64,000 nucleotides of DNA from Mariniblastus fucicola (GTDB lineage Bacteria > Planctomycetota > Planctomycetia > Pirellulales > Pirellulaceae). The stretch lies in contig NZ_CP042912.1 in assembly GCF_008087665.1 (NCBI RefSeq), forward strand, positions 496,001 to 560,000, read 5' to 3'. Positions within the stretch are counted from its first letter, which is position 1; each line of letters starts with the position of its first letter. The translations under genes and the position numbers were made by a program. Under the pieces are notes generated by a model, which saw nothing but the letters and a program-made list of their open reading frames with translations, was not told where the DNA came from and searched no databases. Positions 34,392 to 43,563 of this stretch are shown here, piece by piece.

Positions 34392-34413
34392 CCAGCGTTA
34401 ACCGGTCAGGCTT
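34384..34413 (-). terminator. Terminator of the RTX-repeat gene
   Basis: AAGCCTGACC (34384-34393) and GGTCAGGCTT (34404-34413) form a 10-bp stem. Read on the minus strand it is followed by a run of Ts; on the plus strand it is not. The stem includes the nth stop codon (34389-34391), so the two convergent genes overlap at the transcript level. Confidence 0.8.
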
Positions 34414-34457
34414 GAATCTGTCAGCAGTTGATCTCGCGATGAACCGCGAGGCTCAAG

Positions 34458-36887
34458 CTAGAAAATTTCCAGCTTCGTAAACAGGTTGTCCACGAATTCA
34501 ATCTTGTTCGCGAGGAATACTTTTTCAGGCTCGCGACCGTCTTCGAAGTACAAACGCCAAATGGAGGCAAAGTCTTCTTGTGGGTTGGACATGGCAAGGT
34601 CCTCAGCAAATTTTCCATTCTTCAGGTGGAACCACTGATTGTCCGTAGAGACCTGATAAAACTGAACGTTCGGATTTGGATTACGGGAGCCATCTTCATT
34701 GAAGATCGGAATCCAGTCGGTCAGTAACTTGAACTGGTTCCACAACGTCGTCTCTTGTGGCAACGCATCGGTTATGCCTTCGCTGGACGCCCACGCAAGT
34801 GCAATGTCCTGTGGCAACTCAAGGGAACGGAAAAGGTTTTCAGTCGGATCTGTCTCGTCCCACTCGCCCAGCGAGTACTGTCGCTCAACGATCGTGACTG
34901 GAACAAGTTTGCCAGTTGCCGGATCCGTAACCTGACGTGTGATCGTTACCAGTTCAGACTGCGAGAGATGAGTCCCGGCAGCGATTGTGTTTTCCTTGAT
35001 GAAAACCAGTGGCTGGTCCGTTGCGGTGTCTTTAAGCAAACGAGTGTTGCCAGTTCGTTCGTGAAGCTTGGCAAACGCGTCGTCGATGACTCGCATTTCG
35101 ATGTTCGACCAACCTCGTCCGCCATTGCGGAAGTTGATCTGTGCATCGTCAGCAGTACGATCTGCAATGACATCATCGCCGACCACAAGCATGCGGTCTT
35201 TGTCGTCACCGCCGACAAGATAATCGGATCCGCCAGATCCACCGATCAACCCGTCATTGCCTTCTTCACCGAAGAGTCGGTCGTCTCCGTTCTCGCCGAA
35301 CAAGCGGTCATTGCCGAAGCCGCCGCGGATGAAGTCGTCTCCGTTGCCGCCCTGAATCGTATCAAAGCCATCGGCACCGATGAGAATATCATTGCCATCG
35401 TTGCCGTTGATCTCGTCGTTGCCAGCCTGACCGTAGATACTGTCGTTGCCTTCACCGCCCTGGATGAGATCCGCGTCGTCGCCGCCAAAGATCGTGTCGT
35501 CGTCGCCTTCTCCAAAAATCGTGTCGATGCCGGCGCCACCAACCAGAAGGTCATTGCCATCGTCGCCGTGAAGCTCATCGTCGCCATCACTGCCGTAGAC
35601 TTCATCGTCTCCGTCGGAACCGAAAATCAAATCGTTTCCAGCTTCGCCGTTGAGGCTGTCATCGCCAGCATTGCCGTTGAGGAAATCGTTGCCATTGCCG
35701 CCGAGCAACGTATCGTTTCCGTTGCCTCCAAGCTGGACATCGTTTCCGTTGCCGCCGTTGAGAATGTCGTCGCCGTCCTCGCCCAACATGCGGTCCGTGT
35801 TGGCGCCACCAATCAGACGATCATTGCCATCTCCACCTGAAAGGCTGTCTTCGCCATCGTTACCGATCAGCGAATCGTTGCCCGGCCCGCCAATGAGGCC
35901 GTCGTTTCCTTCGTTACCGTAGATGAAGTCATTTCCTTCTTCACCGCGGAGGTTGTCGACCCCAAGTCCACCGGTGATGGTGTCGTCGCCGTCGCCTCCG
36001 TTAACGAAGTCATCTCCGTCGCCGGCGTAGAGAAAGTCATTGCCTTCGCCACCGAGCAATTCATCGTCGCCGTCAAGTCCCAGCAGCGTATCCGAACCAG
36101 TGTCTCCCTGGAGCGTATCCATTCCCGCGTTTCCGACCAGGCGGTCATCGTCTGCGCCGCCGTTGAGAACATCGTCTCCATCGTTTCCGATAAGCGTGTC
36201 ATTGCCAGCGTTGCCGTTGAGAATGTCATCGTCTTCCTGGCCGTAGACCAGGTCATCGCCGTCACCGCCGATAATCTGGTCAGGTCCGAGACCGCCGAAG
36301 ATTTCGTCGTTGCCGTCTCCGCCTTCACCGAAGTCGTTACCGGCATCCAGATAGATGCGGTCATTTCCGGCATCACCGAATGCGCGGTCGCGGCGATCGC
36401 CACCGATAATCAGGTCGTCGCCATCGTTTCCGTTGATCTCGTCTTCGCCATCGTTTCCGCGAAGCTGGTCGTCGCCTTCGTTTCCGATCAGTCGATCGTT
36501 TCCGTTTCCGCCGACGAAGTTGTCAAAACCCGATCCACCGACCAGGCGGTCATCGTCGTCGCCACCGTTGGCTCGGGAATCGACAGCGGTGTCGTTACGG
36601 AATGTGTCGACACCGGCTTTCCCTGAGAAGTAAACCATATTGACGTCCGTGAGCGGGAACATGTTGTCCATGCCGTTCACGTTCGCATTCAGGTCACTTC
36701 CAACCACGGTGATAATCGCAGTGTCATCGGCGGCATCGCCAATGATTGAAACTTGCCCCGACATCGCGTCAAAAGAAACGCTTGCCAACAGGCAGCGAGA
36801 CTCAAGTGATTGATATTGGCGGTTTTCAGTCTTTCGACGGGAAACGATTTGGCGGTTGCCAAACAACTCGTTGAACAATGAGCGCAT
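34458..36887 (-). CDS. RTX-type calcium-binding repeat protein
   Basis: An 809-residue protein. The N-terminus has the planctomycete export-type motif LESRCLLAS near residue 28. Residues about 105-570 are about 50 tandem nonapeptide repeats of the GGxGxDxUx type, which bind calcium in a parallel beta-roll. The last 230 residues are non-repetitive, with a NPQEDFASIWRLYF stretch reminiscent of zinc-protease proteins but without HExxH. It is probably a secreted or surface adhesin/scaffold. The repeated DNA also creates long open frames on the opposite strand (34755-35840), which I take as artefacts. A terminator follows. Confidence 0.9.
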   Translation of the reverse strand: MRSLFNELFGNRQIVSRRKTENRQYQSLESRCLLASVSFDAMSGQVSIIGDAADDTAIITVVGSDLNANVNGMDNMFPLTDVNMVYFSGKAGVDTFRNDTAVDSRANGGDDDDRLVGGSGFDNFVGGNGNDRLIGNEGDDQLRGNDGEDEINGNDGDDLIIGGDRRDRAFGDAGNDRIYLDAGNDFGEGGDGNDEIFGGLGPDQIIGGDGDDLVYGQEDDDILNGNAGNDTLIGNDGDDVLNGGADDDRLVGNAGMDTLQGDTGSDTLLGLDGDDELLGGEGNDFLYAGDGDDFVNGGDGDDTITGGLGVDNLRGEEGNDFIYGNEGNDGLIGGPGNDSLIGNDGEDSLSGGDGNDRLIGGANTDRMLGEDGDDILNGGNGNDVQLGGNGNDTLLGGNGNDFLNGNAGDDSLNGEAGNDLIFGSDGDDEVYGSDGDDELHGDDGNDLLVGGAGIDTIFGEGDDDTIFGGDDADLIQGGEGNDSIYGQAGNDEINGNDGNDILIGADGFDTIQGGNGDDFIRGGFGNDRLFGENGDDRLFGEEGNDGLIGGSGGSDYLVGGDDKDRMLVVGDDVIADRTADDAQINFRNGGRGWSNIEMRVIDDAFAKLHERTGNTRLLKDTATDQPLVFIKENTIAAGTHLSQSELVTITRQVTDPATGKLVPVTIVERQYSLGEWDETDPTENLFRSLELPQDIALAWASSEGITDALPQETTLWNQFKLLTDWIPIFNEDGSRNPNPNVQFYQVSTDNQWFHLKNGKFAEDLAMSNPQEDFASIWRLYFEDGREPEKVFLANKIEFVDNLFTKLEIF

Positions 36888-37300
36888 TTTTTAGGAGTCC
36901 AAAAATGGATTGAAGACAGCGGTAATGGCACAAAATTACCTATTCTTCTTTTAGTCGGAGCATGTAATTCTTTCAATTGATCCGTCCGCGGCGTGCCCGG
37001 AAATACAAAAATACCTGACGAACGTGCTGCTTCCGTCAAAGCTTCGGGTTGTTTGGACACTGAAGGAACTTTGAGGACGACTCAGGTTTCGACTGTTTTG
37101 CGCCCTGGCTTAATGTCCGAATGCTGTCAAAACGTGGAGCTTGTGCCCTCTTTATCCGGAAAATCGTCAATCTTTATCAAACCGGACCATCTTCCGCGCC
37201 GATACATTTCGATGGTGCCGCACCGGATGCTAGCCACCGTTGTAGTTTTCCGGTCGGGCGTCAACCAACCTAACCAACCTTTTCAAAAGGCTCGTGGATC
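36888..37300. other. Intergenic region between divergent genes
   Basis: About 410 bases with no gene or structured element recognised. It contains a short CCAAC-type repeat near 37262-37278 before the ribosome site of the next gene and must hold both promoters. Confidence 0.4.
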
Positions 37301-40300
37301 ATGGATGATCTAACCCCAAGCATCTGCCGCAAAACCCGTTTCGGTCGCATTGCCATGCGGATCGTGACCCTGTTGGTTGCAGTGACTTGCTGCTCTGCAT
37401 CGACGTCGACAGCCCAGGAAGCTTCCCGGCTATGGTCGCCTCAAATCGACGTCCCGACCGCGGGTCACTCGGGAGCCGAAGTCTTTTACCGAAAGCGGTT
37501 TTCGCTGATCAATCCGGAGAAAGCAGAGCTGCATCTTTCGGCCGGCGATGAGTACGAGATCTATCTGAACAGTCAATTGATCGCTCGAGGCCAGTCGTGG
37601 GGAACGAAAACGACGCTTGATGTTAGCGAGCAGATTCAGGCGGGCATCAACACGATCGCTGCCAAGGTTCGCTACGTCGACGGATCAGCACCAGGCCTCG
37701 CGTTGCGGTTGCGAGTCAAAGAAGAAAATGAAATTCGCTATCGCAGCCTCGTCACGAACAACACCTGGAAGACGTACACTCGTTTGGTCGAGGATTGGCA
37801 GGACTCGCGTTTCAACGATTTGGCCTGGCTCAACGCCTACGAAGTTGCTCCCGCCAGAATTCTCTCCTTGGGGAACTCCGCGTCGGTCGCATCAAAGTCC
37901 TCCGCTTCCAACGGCAAGCAAGTCATCAGCCTCAATCAGGGAGCAGTGGAAGCTGTCACGGACTCAACAGATGAAACTTCGGACACAACCAATTCAGTTG
38001 AAGCCGGTTCAGAAGTCGTCGCCAATACTGAGTCACGCTTTTCGATCGATCCTGAGTTTCAAATCGATCAAATCCTGACCGACGAGGAAACGGGCTCTGT
38101 GGTTGCGATGGAGTACGATGAATTCGGGCGTATCTACCTTTCACAGGAAGGCGGACCGTTGTTGATTGCCGATCCGGCGCTTCAGCCCGGCGACCCGAAT
38201 CGTGTACGAACTTACTGCGATGAAGTCAGCGCGGTTCAGGGCATTCTGCCGCTCAACGGGAAAGTCTACGTGACTGGCGATGGTCCCGACGGCCAGGCCT
38301 TGTACTTGCTTGGAAACAAAGACGGAAAGGTAACCATCCTCGACACGATCGTCGAGTTCACGGGCCAGCCCAACGAGCACGGGGCTCACGGCATTCAGCT
38401 TGGCAACGACGGAATGCTGTACGTGATCCTTGGCAACGCTACCGCCGCCAAGGGAAGAATTTTCGGATCGAGCCCGTTCAAACATGCTTACGAAGGCGAC
38501 CTTGTTCCGCGCTTCGAAGATCCCAACGGTCAATCGGTCGGTGTCAAGTCGCCTGGCGGAACGATCATCCGTTCAACGCTTGACGGCAAGCGTGTCGAAA
38601 TCGTCGCCGGCGGAATTCGCAATGCCTACGATCTTGTATTTGATTCAAACGGCCAACTGTTTTTCCACGACAGCGACATGGAAACAGATCGCGGCACGAC
38701 TTGGTATCGTCCGACGATGATCTTTGACGCGGTCGCTGGCGGAGATTTTGGCTGGCGAAGTGGTTGGGCCAAATTCCCGATGCACTTCCTCGATCAGGTG
38801 CCTCCTGTTGTGGAAACCGGACGTGGATCACCGACCGGTGCGACGCTCTATCAGCACATCAATTTCCCACTGCGATATCAGGGTGCCATGTTCTTTGCGG
38901 ACTGGTCCGAAGGTCGTATTCTGTCGATGCGAACCGAAACGCGTGGTGCGGGTGTCGTTGGCGAAGTCAAAACATTCGCGACCGGCAAACCGATGAACAT
39001 CTGCGACCTTTCGGTGGATCCGTTTGGCGCACTCTGTTTTTGTACTGGTGGACGTGGGACCGAAGGCGGCGTGTATCGAATTTCGTGGAAAGGCAAAGTG
39101 CCTGACGAGATGCAGGACTTTGATAGCGATGTGGCTCGCGTGATCCGACAGCCGCAACCGGGTTCGGCCTGGGGACGGCAGCGGATCGCTCGATTGCGAC
39201 GTCAAATCGGGAAGGACTGGAACGAGTCCATTCTGGGCGTGGCAACGGAGTCGCGCAATCCAGCCGAGTATCGAATTCGCGCGATGGACTTGATGGTGCT
39301 GTATGGCCCAAGTCCAACTCCCGAGTTCCTCGAAGGAATGGCGGAAGATTCTGATCCAAAAGTTCGCACCGCGGTCGCTCGCATGTGTGGGATCGTTGAC
39401 AATTCGGACAAACTGATTCTTGCGTTGTTGGCTGATGGAAACGCGATGGTTCGACGCAAGGCCGCGGAGTCAGCGCTTCGCCAGAAAACCCGGCCTTCGA
39501 TTGAGGCTCTGGTTCCGATGCTGAAATCTTACGATCGCAACGAGGCTCTGGTCGCCCGGCGGCTGTTGGAGCGAATTCCGAGCTTCGAATGGATGGGTGA
39601 GATCCTTTCGACGAAAGAGCCACGCGTTTTCATTCAGGGTGCTGCGGCGTTGATGATCGCAGATCCGAGTTTGCCAAACAGCTACAAGGTTTTGGCGCGA
39701 ATCAGCAAGATGATGGACGGGTTCGTCAACGATGCGGACTTTGTAGATATGCTTCGCGTCGCCGAGTTGGCTATGGTTCGGGGCAACGTCGATCCTTCCA
39801 AAATTCCTGCCTTTTCGAATCGGATCGCGACCGAGTTTCCGTCTGGCAATTCGTTGATCAACCAGGAGTTGGTGCGACTGTTGGCGTACATGAAGAACGG
39901 TCGACTGGAGGGTCGCCTGGAAACGTATCTTGAGTCGAAAGAGACTGCTGACATCGACAAGCTTCACGTCGCGATGCTGATGCAGACGATTGGCCGAACG
40001 CTGCCACCAAATTCGAAAATCAGCATCATCAAAACGCTCGAAGAACTCAAAGCCGCAGCCGGCGCTGACGCAGACATGGCTTACGTTCGCCGTGGCATTC
40101 GTGAAATCACGGCGACGATTGATGCCGACCAGATCCCGACGATTCTCGAGAACGGCGATCAGTGGACTGACGCGGCTCTGGCGACTTTGTTCCTGCTTCC
40201 GCGGCACCTTGATTCGGGAACTGTCAGGCAGATCAGAAATATTGACACGGCGATCAAGGATCGTGAAGGTCAGTCAATTGAACACCTGCGAACCGGTATC

Positions 40301-41227
40301 GTCGCGGTTCTGGCACAGAGTGGCGACGTCGATTCGATGGAATACATGCGTGAAATGTGGACGCAGGAACCCGAGCGCCGCAGTGAAATTTCCCTGGGGC
40401 TTGCCCAGCAACCAGACGGAGACAACTGGGGCTATCTTGTCAGCAGCATCGATTCGTTGGACGACATGACCGGAGCCGAAGTGCTTGGTCAGCTTGTTAG
40501 CGTTCGCCGTCGACCTCGCGACGCCAAGTACTATCAGAGCGTGATTTCGCTGGGCTATCGACTTCGCGAAGATGGAGTTAGCGAGACGGTTCGTCTGTTG
40601 GAACATTGGTCGGGCACGAATCTGCCAACCGAAGGCAAGCCATGGAAGTCGATTCTCAACGACTGGAAGCAGTGGTACGAGACCAACTTCCCGGAAGGCG
40701 AACCGATTATCACTGGCGATGAAGTCACCGGCAGCTCAGTTTCGACTGGTGAAATGTTGGATCGACTGGAGACCACTTACGGAGCTGATCCGATGAGAGG
40801 CCAGACTGTGTTCCAAACCGCGAACTGTGCAAAATGCCATCGCTGCAGTGGAACCGGCAACGCGATCGGGCCCGAGCTTACGAACCTGGCCAGTCGATTT
40901 TCGACGCGTGAAATGTTGGAGGCAATCGTCAACCCAAACGCTCACGTAGCTGATCGGTATCGAGCCAGCGTTTTGCAGCTTGCTGATGGTCGTCAGGTCG
41001 AAGGCATGACCGCCAAAGACACCGATGAGTCGATCGTTGTGTTGCTTGCAAACGGAGATCGTGTTCGATTCGAATCCGATGAAGTCGAAGACATGAAAGC
41101 CGTCGCCGCTTCGCCAATGCCTGTCGGATCGATCGACGATCTTACTCCGCAGCAAGTCAGCGATCTGTTGAGCTTCATGGGTGACGTTTCCCGAACGGCA
41201 AGTGCCGAATCAACAACGCTCAAGTAG
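37301..41227 (+). CDS. PVC-type secreted dehydrogenase with HEAT repeats and C-terminal haem domain
   Basis: A 1308-residue protein. A signal peptide ends near residue 40. Residues about 50-190 form a beta-sandwich like those on glycosidases. Residues about 230-590 form a beta-propeller of the sorbosone-dehydrogenase type (NEHGAHGIQLG, GGIRNAYDLVF). Residues about 610-1130 are helical HEAT-like repeats. The end is a c-type haem domain with CAKCH at 1176-1180 and TNLASRFSTREMLEAIVNPN, typical of planctomycete PVC-type haem proteins. It probably oxidises a sugar or polyol in the periplasm. ATG 37301 has AAAGG upstream; 37355 is a possible alternative with a shorter signal peptide. Its last 18 bases overlap the convergent kinase gene. 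Confidence 0.87.
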   Translation: MDDLTPSICRKTRFGRIAMRIVTLLVAVTCCSASTSTAQEASRLWSPQIDVPTAGHSGAEVFYRKRFSLINPEKAELHLSAGDEYEIYLNSQLIARGQSWGTKTTLDVSEQIQAGINTIAAKVRYVDGSAPGLALRLRVKEENEIRYRSLVTNNTWKTYTRLVEDWQDSRFNDLAWLNAYEVAPARILSLGNSASVASKSSASNGKQVISLNQGAVEAVTDSTDETSDTTNSVEAGSEVVANTESRFSIDPEFQIDQILTDEETGSVVAMEYDEFGRIYLSQEGGPLLIADPALQPGDPNRVRTYCDEVSAVQGILPLNGKVYVTGDGPDGQALYLLGNKDGKVTILDTIVEFTGQPNEHGAHGIQLGNDGMLYVILGNATAAKGRIFGSSPFKHAYEGDLVPRFEDPNGQSVGVKSPGGTIIRSTLDGKRVEIVAGGIRNAYDLVFDSNGQLFFHDSDMETDRGTTWYRPTMIFDAVAGGDFGWRSGWAKFPMHFLDQVPPVVETGRGSPTGATLYQHINFPLRYQGAMFFADWSEGRILSMRTETRGAGVVGEVKTFATGKPMNICDLSVDPFGALCFCTGGRGTEGGVYRISWKGKVPDEMQDFDSDVARVIRQPQPGSAWGRQRIARLRRQIGKDWNESILGVATESRNPAEYRIRAMDLMVLYGPSPTPEFLEGMAEDSDPKVRTAVARMCGIVDNSDKLILALLADGNAMVRRKAAESALRQKTRPSIEALVPMLKSYDRNEALVARRLLERIPSFEWMGEILSTKEPRVFIQGAAALMIADPSLPNSYKVLARISKMMDGFVNDADFVDMLRVAELAMVRGNVDPSKIPAFSNRIATEFPSGNSLINQELVRLLAYMKNGRLEGRLETYLESKETADIDKLHVAMLMQTIGRTLPPNSKISIIKTLEELKAAAGADADMAYVRRGIREITATIDADQIPTILENGDQWTDAALATLFLLPRHLDSGTVRQIRNIDTAIKDREGQSIEHLRTGIVAVLAQSGDVDSMEYMREMWTQEPERRSEISLGLAQQPDGDNWGYLVSSIDSLDDMTGAEVLGQLVSVRRRPRDAKYYQSVISLGYRLREDGVSETVRLLEHWSGTNLPTEGKPWKSILNDWKQWYETNFPEGEPIITGDEVTGSSVSTGEMLDRLETTYGADPMRGQTVFQTANCAKCHRCSGTGNAIGPELTNLASRFSTREMLEAIVNPNAHVADRYRASVLQLADGRQVEGMTAKDTDESIVVLLANGDRVRFESDEVEDMKAVAASPMPVGSIDDLTPQQVSDLLSFMGDVSRTASAESTTLK

Positions 41228-43504
41228 ATCGAGTGACCGTCCAATCTGCCGGAGCGCATTGGCCATCGCGACCAACCCCACGATGGCTGCAATGCTCAGA
41301 CAGCTGACGGCGAACGTGTTTGAAGTGCGAAAGTTGACCAGCGTGGCGATCGCAACCAGCGGTGCCCCGATCGCAATGACGCGATACCAATAAGTCCTCG
41401 TACGGATTTGGCTCAGGCAGTTTTTGAACTCGATCTGAGTGCCGCTATTCAACGCTGCCATCATAAGCCGCGGATGCCACGCGACGACAGAGAGCATCGT
41501 CAATCCGAAAAAGACAAACGCGCCGCAAATCAAACCAGCGAGGAAATGCGACAGCGGGAAATCGATCCACGACGACGTTTTCAAGTCAGCTCCCTGGATC
41601 GAAAGCAGGATCGGAAACAGCATTCCGCAAACGGTCCACAGGGCGAAGAAAAGTAACGCGGCGGTGTGGCCGAAGTTCAGGTTGGCTTTCACGGCCGCGT
41701 CGAGTTGGTTGCCTTCGGTCATGTCGCTGTCGACTCGCTGTTCTTCCTGACGCAGGAACTTTTGCGTTCTCCAAAACAGGCCGATCAGCAGCACCAGACC
41801 GATCGGATAAACCGTGCGGTTGATCATTTGCCGAGTGTTGAGAAACAGAGCCTGATCCTCGGTTGAAACCGACTCGGCAGCGTTGTATTCAATCACATAT
41901 AGCGTCGCGAAAAGTGAAACTCCAAAGACGATTGCCAGAATGAAGGGCCACGGATACTTGCAAACGGCCGCCCGCCAGTCGGTCCATGAAAATTCGGGCG
42001 GTTGCAGGAATCGGCTGACCTGGTCATCTGCTGTCCAGCGAAGTTGTTTCTTCAAAGACGCAATTTTCGGTCGCGAATTTCGATCTGCGGATAGCGAGCT
42101 TTTAATCGCCAAACCGAGCAGATGGTCCGCCTCAAGCAGTTCTGAGATTTGCTGATCCGAGAGACCCTGTTTTCTCTGTTCCAGCATTCGTTCGATCATC
42201 ACAATCGGTTCGCAATTGCTGACGTCCTCGAAAGGTCGTTGCCCCGACAGCAATTCATGCAGCGTGACGCCCAAGGCATAGACGTCGCAAGAGCCATCGA
42301 TCTCCTCAGCCGTTCGTTGATGCGTGGGATTGAAAGCTTCCAGTTGTTCAGGCGACATATAGCTCAGGCTTCCGCCAAAACTGCTTGCCGCCGTGGCCCC
42401 GATGACTTCATTGCCAAAGCTGATGTTGAAGTCAACCAATTTGGGATGGCCGTGTTCGTCCAGCAAAATGTTTGCCGGTTTAATGTCGCGATGCAACACG
42501 CCTTCCCCATGCGTGTACTCGATCGCGGCAGCGAGTTGGGTTCCAATCTTCGCTACCACTTTTGGCCAGTCTGCTTTTGCGAGCCAGTCCCGATTCGTTG
42601 ATTCGATTGGCGCCGAATTCCCTGCTTCGGCAAGCTTCTCGTCCAGCACTTCGATGAACAGCTCTGAATCAGGTTCGCGGCTCTGGAGCTTTGACTGAGC
42701 GATTACATCCGCCAACGATCCACCGGCAACGTACTCCATGTACATCAGCCGCAACGATTTTTCAGGTAAAGTGCGTTGGTCGAAAACGCGAACCACATGG
42801 GAATGATTCAGCTTTGCCAGCGTCGGGCCTTCGTGGCCTTCGTCAGCGGAGATCTTCAGAGCAACAAGCCGTTGCATTGAAACTTGTCGAGCAAGAAATA
42901 CGGTCGCGAATGCGCCGCGGCCAAGTTGAGCCAGCAAGTCAAAGTCATCAACCGAGTCGCCGGGGCAGAATTTATGAGCGTCCAGAGAACGGTGGACGGC
43001 GAGCGTGTGTGTGGAGTCAGGTTCCAGGTCCGTCAGCAAGGATGCTTTTCTGACGCCCTGCCCTGTTTCAGATTGCGTTGGCCGGAGCCTACGCTGTTCA
43101 GCCACTAATTCGCCCGGCGGTTCAGACTCGGATCCCAGTTCCGGCCATTGCTGAACATAAAACGCAAGATCACGCCACGGAAATGCGTCCCCGCTGCGAA
43201 ATTCAAAGTCGACTTTCACCAACTCGATCAAGCCGATTCTGCGAAACTCAGCGTTACGAATATCCTGAATCCTGTCCGCGAAGTCGGCAAAATTGGGCTC
43301 CGGAGGTGCGGACTCCCACTGCGTGACAAACTTGTCGATCAGGTCCGACAGAAAATCCCAGGCAGCGTCAGTGTCGAACGGTTCTGGTTTTGAATCGTGA
43401 TGATCCATGAAGGTCGGCCAAGGTTCGCAGGATGATGCTGCTCCGATTGTACCTGTTTGCACGGACGCCGGAACGACTTCAACGTCCGAGACGGAAACGG
43501 CCAT
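41210..43504 (-). CDS. Membrane-anchored Ser/Thr protein kinase (DFN motif)
   Basis: A 764-residue protein. The first 190 residues are a variable acidic region. The kinase domain (about 190-480) has GRGAFATVFLA (Gly loop), VALKIS (ATP Lys), HRDIKPANIL (catalytic loop) and SYMSPEQ (APE-like). Subdomain VII reads VDFN rather than DFG; the metal-binding Asp is kept. About six hydrophobic helices fill residues 520-755, so kinase and helices may act as a membrane sensor. ATG 43504 gives the longest frame; ATG 43408 (MDHHDSKPE) is a plausible alternative. It shares 18 bases with the convergent dehydrogenase gene. Confidence 0.9.
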   Translation of the reverse strand: MAVSVSDVEVVPASVQTGTIGAASSCEPWPTFMDHHDSKPEPFDTDAAWDFLSDLIDKFVTQWESAPPEPNFADFADRIQDIRNAEFRRIGLIELVKVDFEFRSGDAFPWRDLAFYVQQWPELGSESEPPGELVAEQRRLRPTQSETGQGVRKASLLTDLEPDSTHTLAVHRSLDAHKFCPGDSVDDFDLLAQLGRGAFATVFLARQVSMQRLVALKISADEGHEGPTLAKLNHSHVVRVFDQRTLPEKSLRLMYMEYVAGGSLADVIAQSKLQSREPDSELFIEVLDEKLAEAGNSAPIESTNRDWLAKADWPKVVAKIGTQLAAAIEYTHGEGVLHRDIKPANILLDEHGHPKLVDFNISFGNEVIGATAASSFGGSLSYMSPEQLEAFNPTHQRTAEEIDGSCDVYALGVTLHELLSGQRPFEDVSNCEPIVMIERMLEQRKQGLSDQQISELLEADHLLGLAIKSSLSADRNSRPKIASLKKQLRWTADDQVSRFLQPPEFSWTDWRAAVCKYPWPFILAIVFGVSLFATLYVIEYNAAESVSTEDQALFLNTRQMINRTVYPIGLVLLIGLFWRTQKFLRQEEQRVDSDMTEGNQLDAAVKANLNFGHTAALLFFALWTVCGMLFPILLSIQGADLKTSSWIDFPLSHFLAGLICGAFVFFGLTMLSVVAWHPRLMMAALNSGTQIEFKNCLSQIRTRTYWYRVIAIGAPLVAIATLVNFRTSNTFAVSCLSIAAIVGLVAMANALRQIGRSLDLLERC

Positions 43505-43563
43505 TCAGGCTAGGATAACGTCTTTCCATTCACGTTCGACAAATTCCATTGCCGGCATTTACC

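Noticed and set aside
34755-35840. 361-codon plus-strand frame opposite the RTX gene
   Set aside because: The repeated GGxGxDxU codons leave the opposite strand without stops; the product is a monotonous Val/Ile/Ala repeat.
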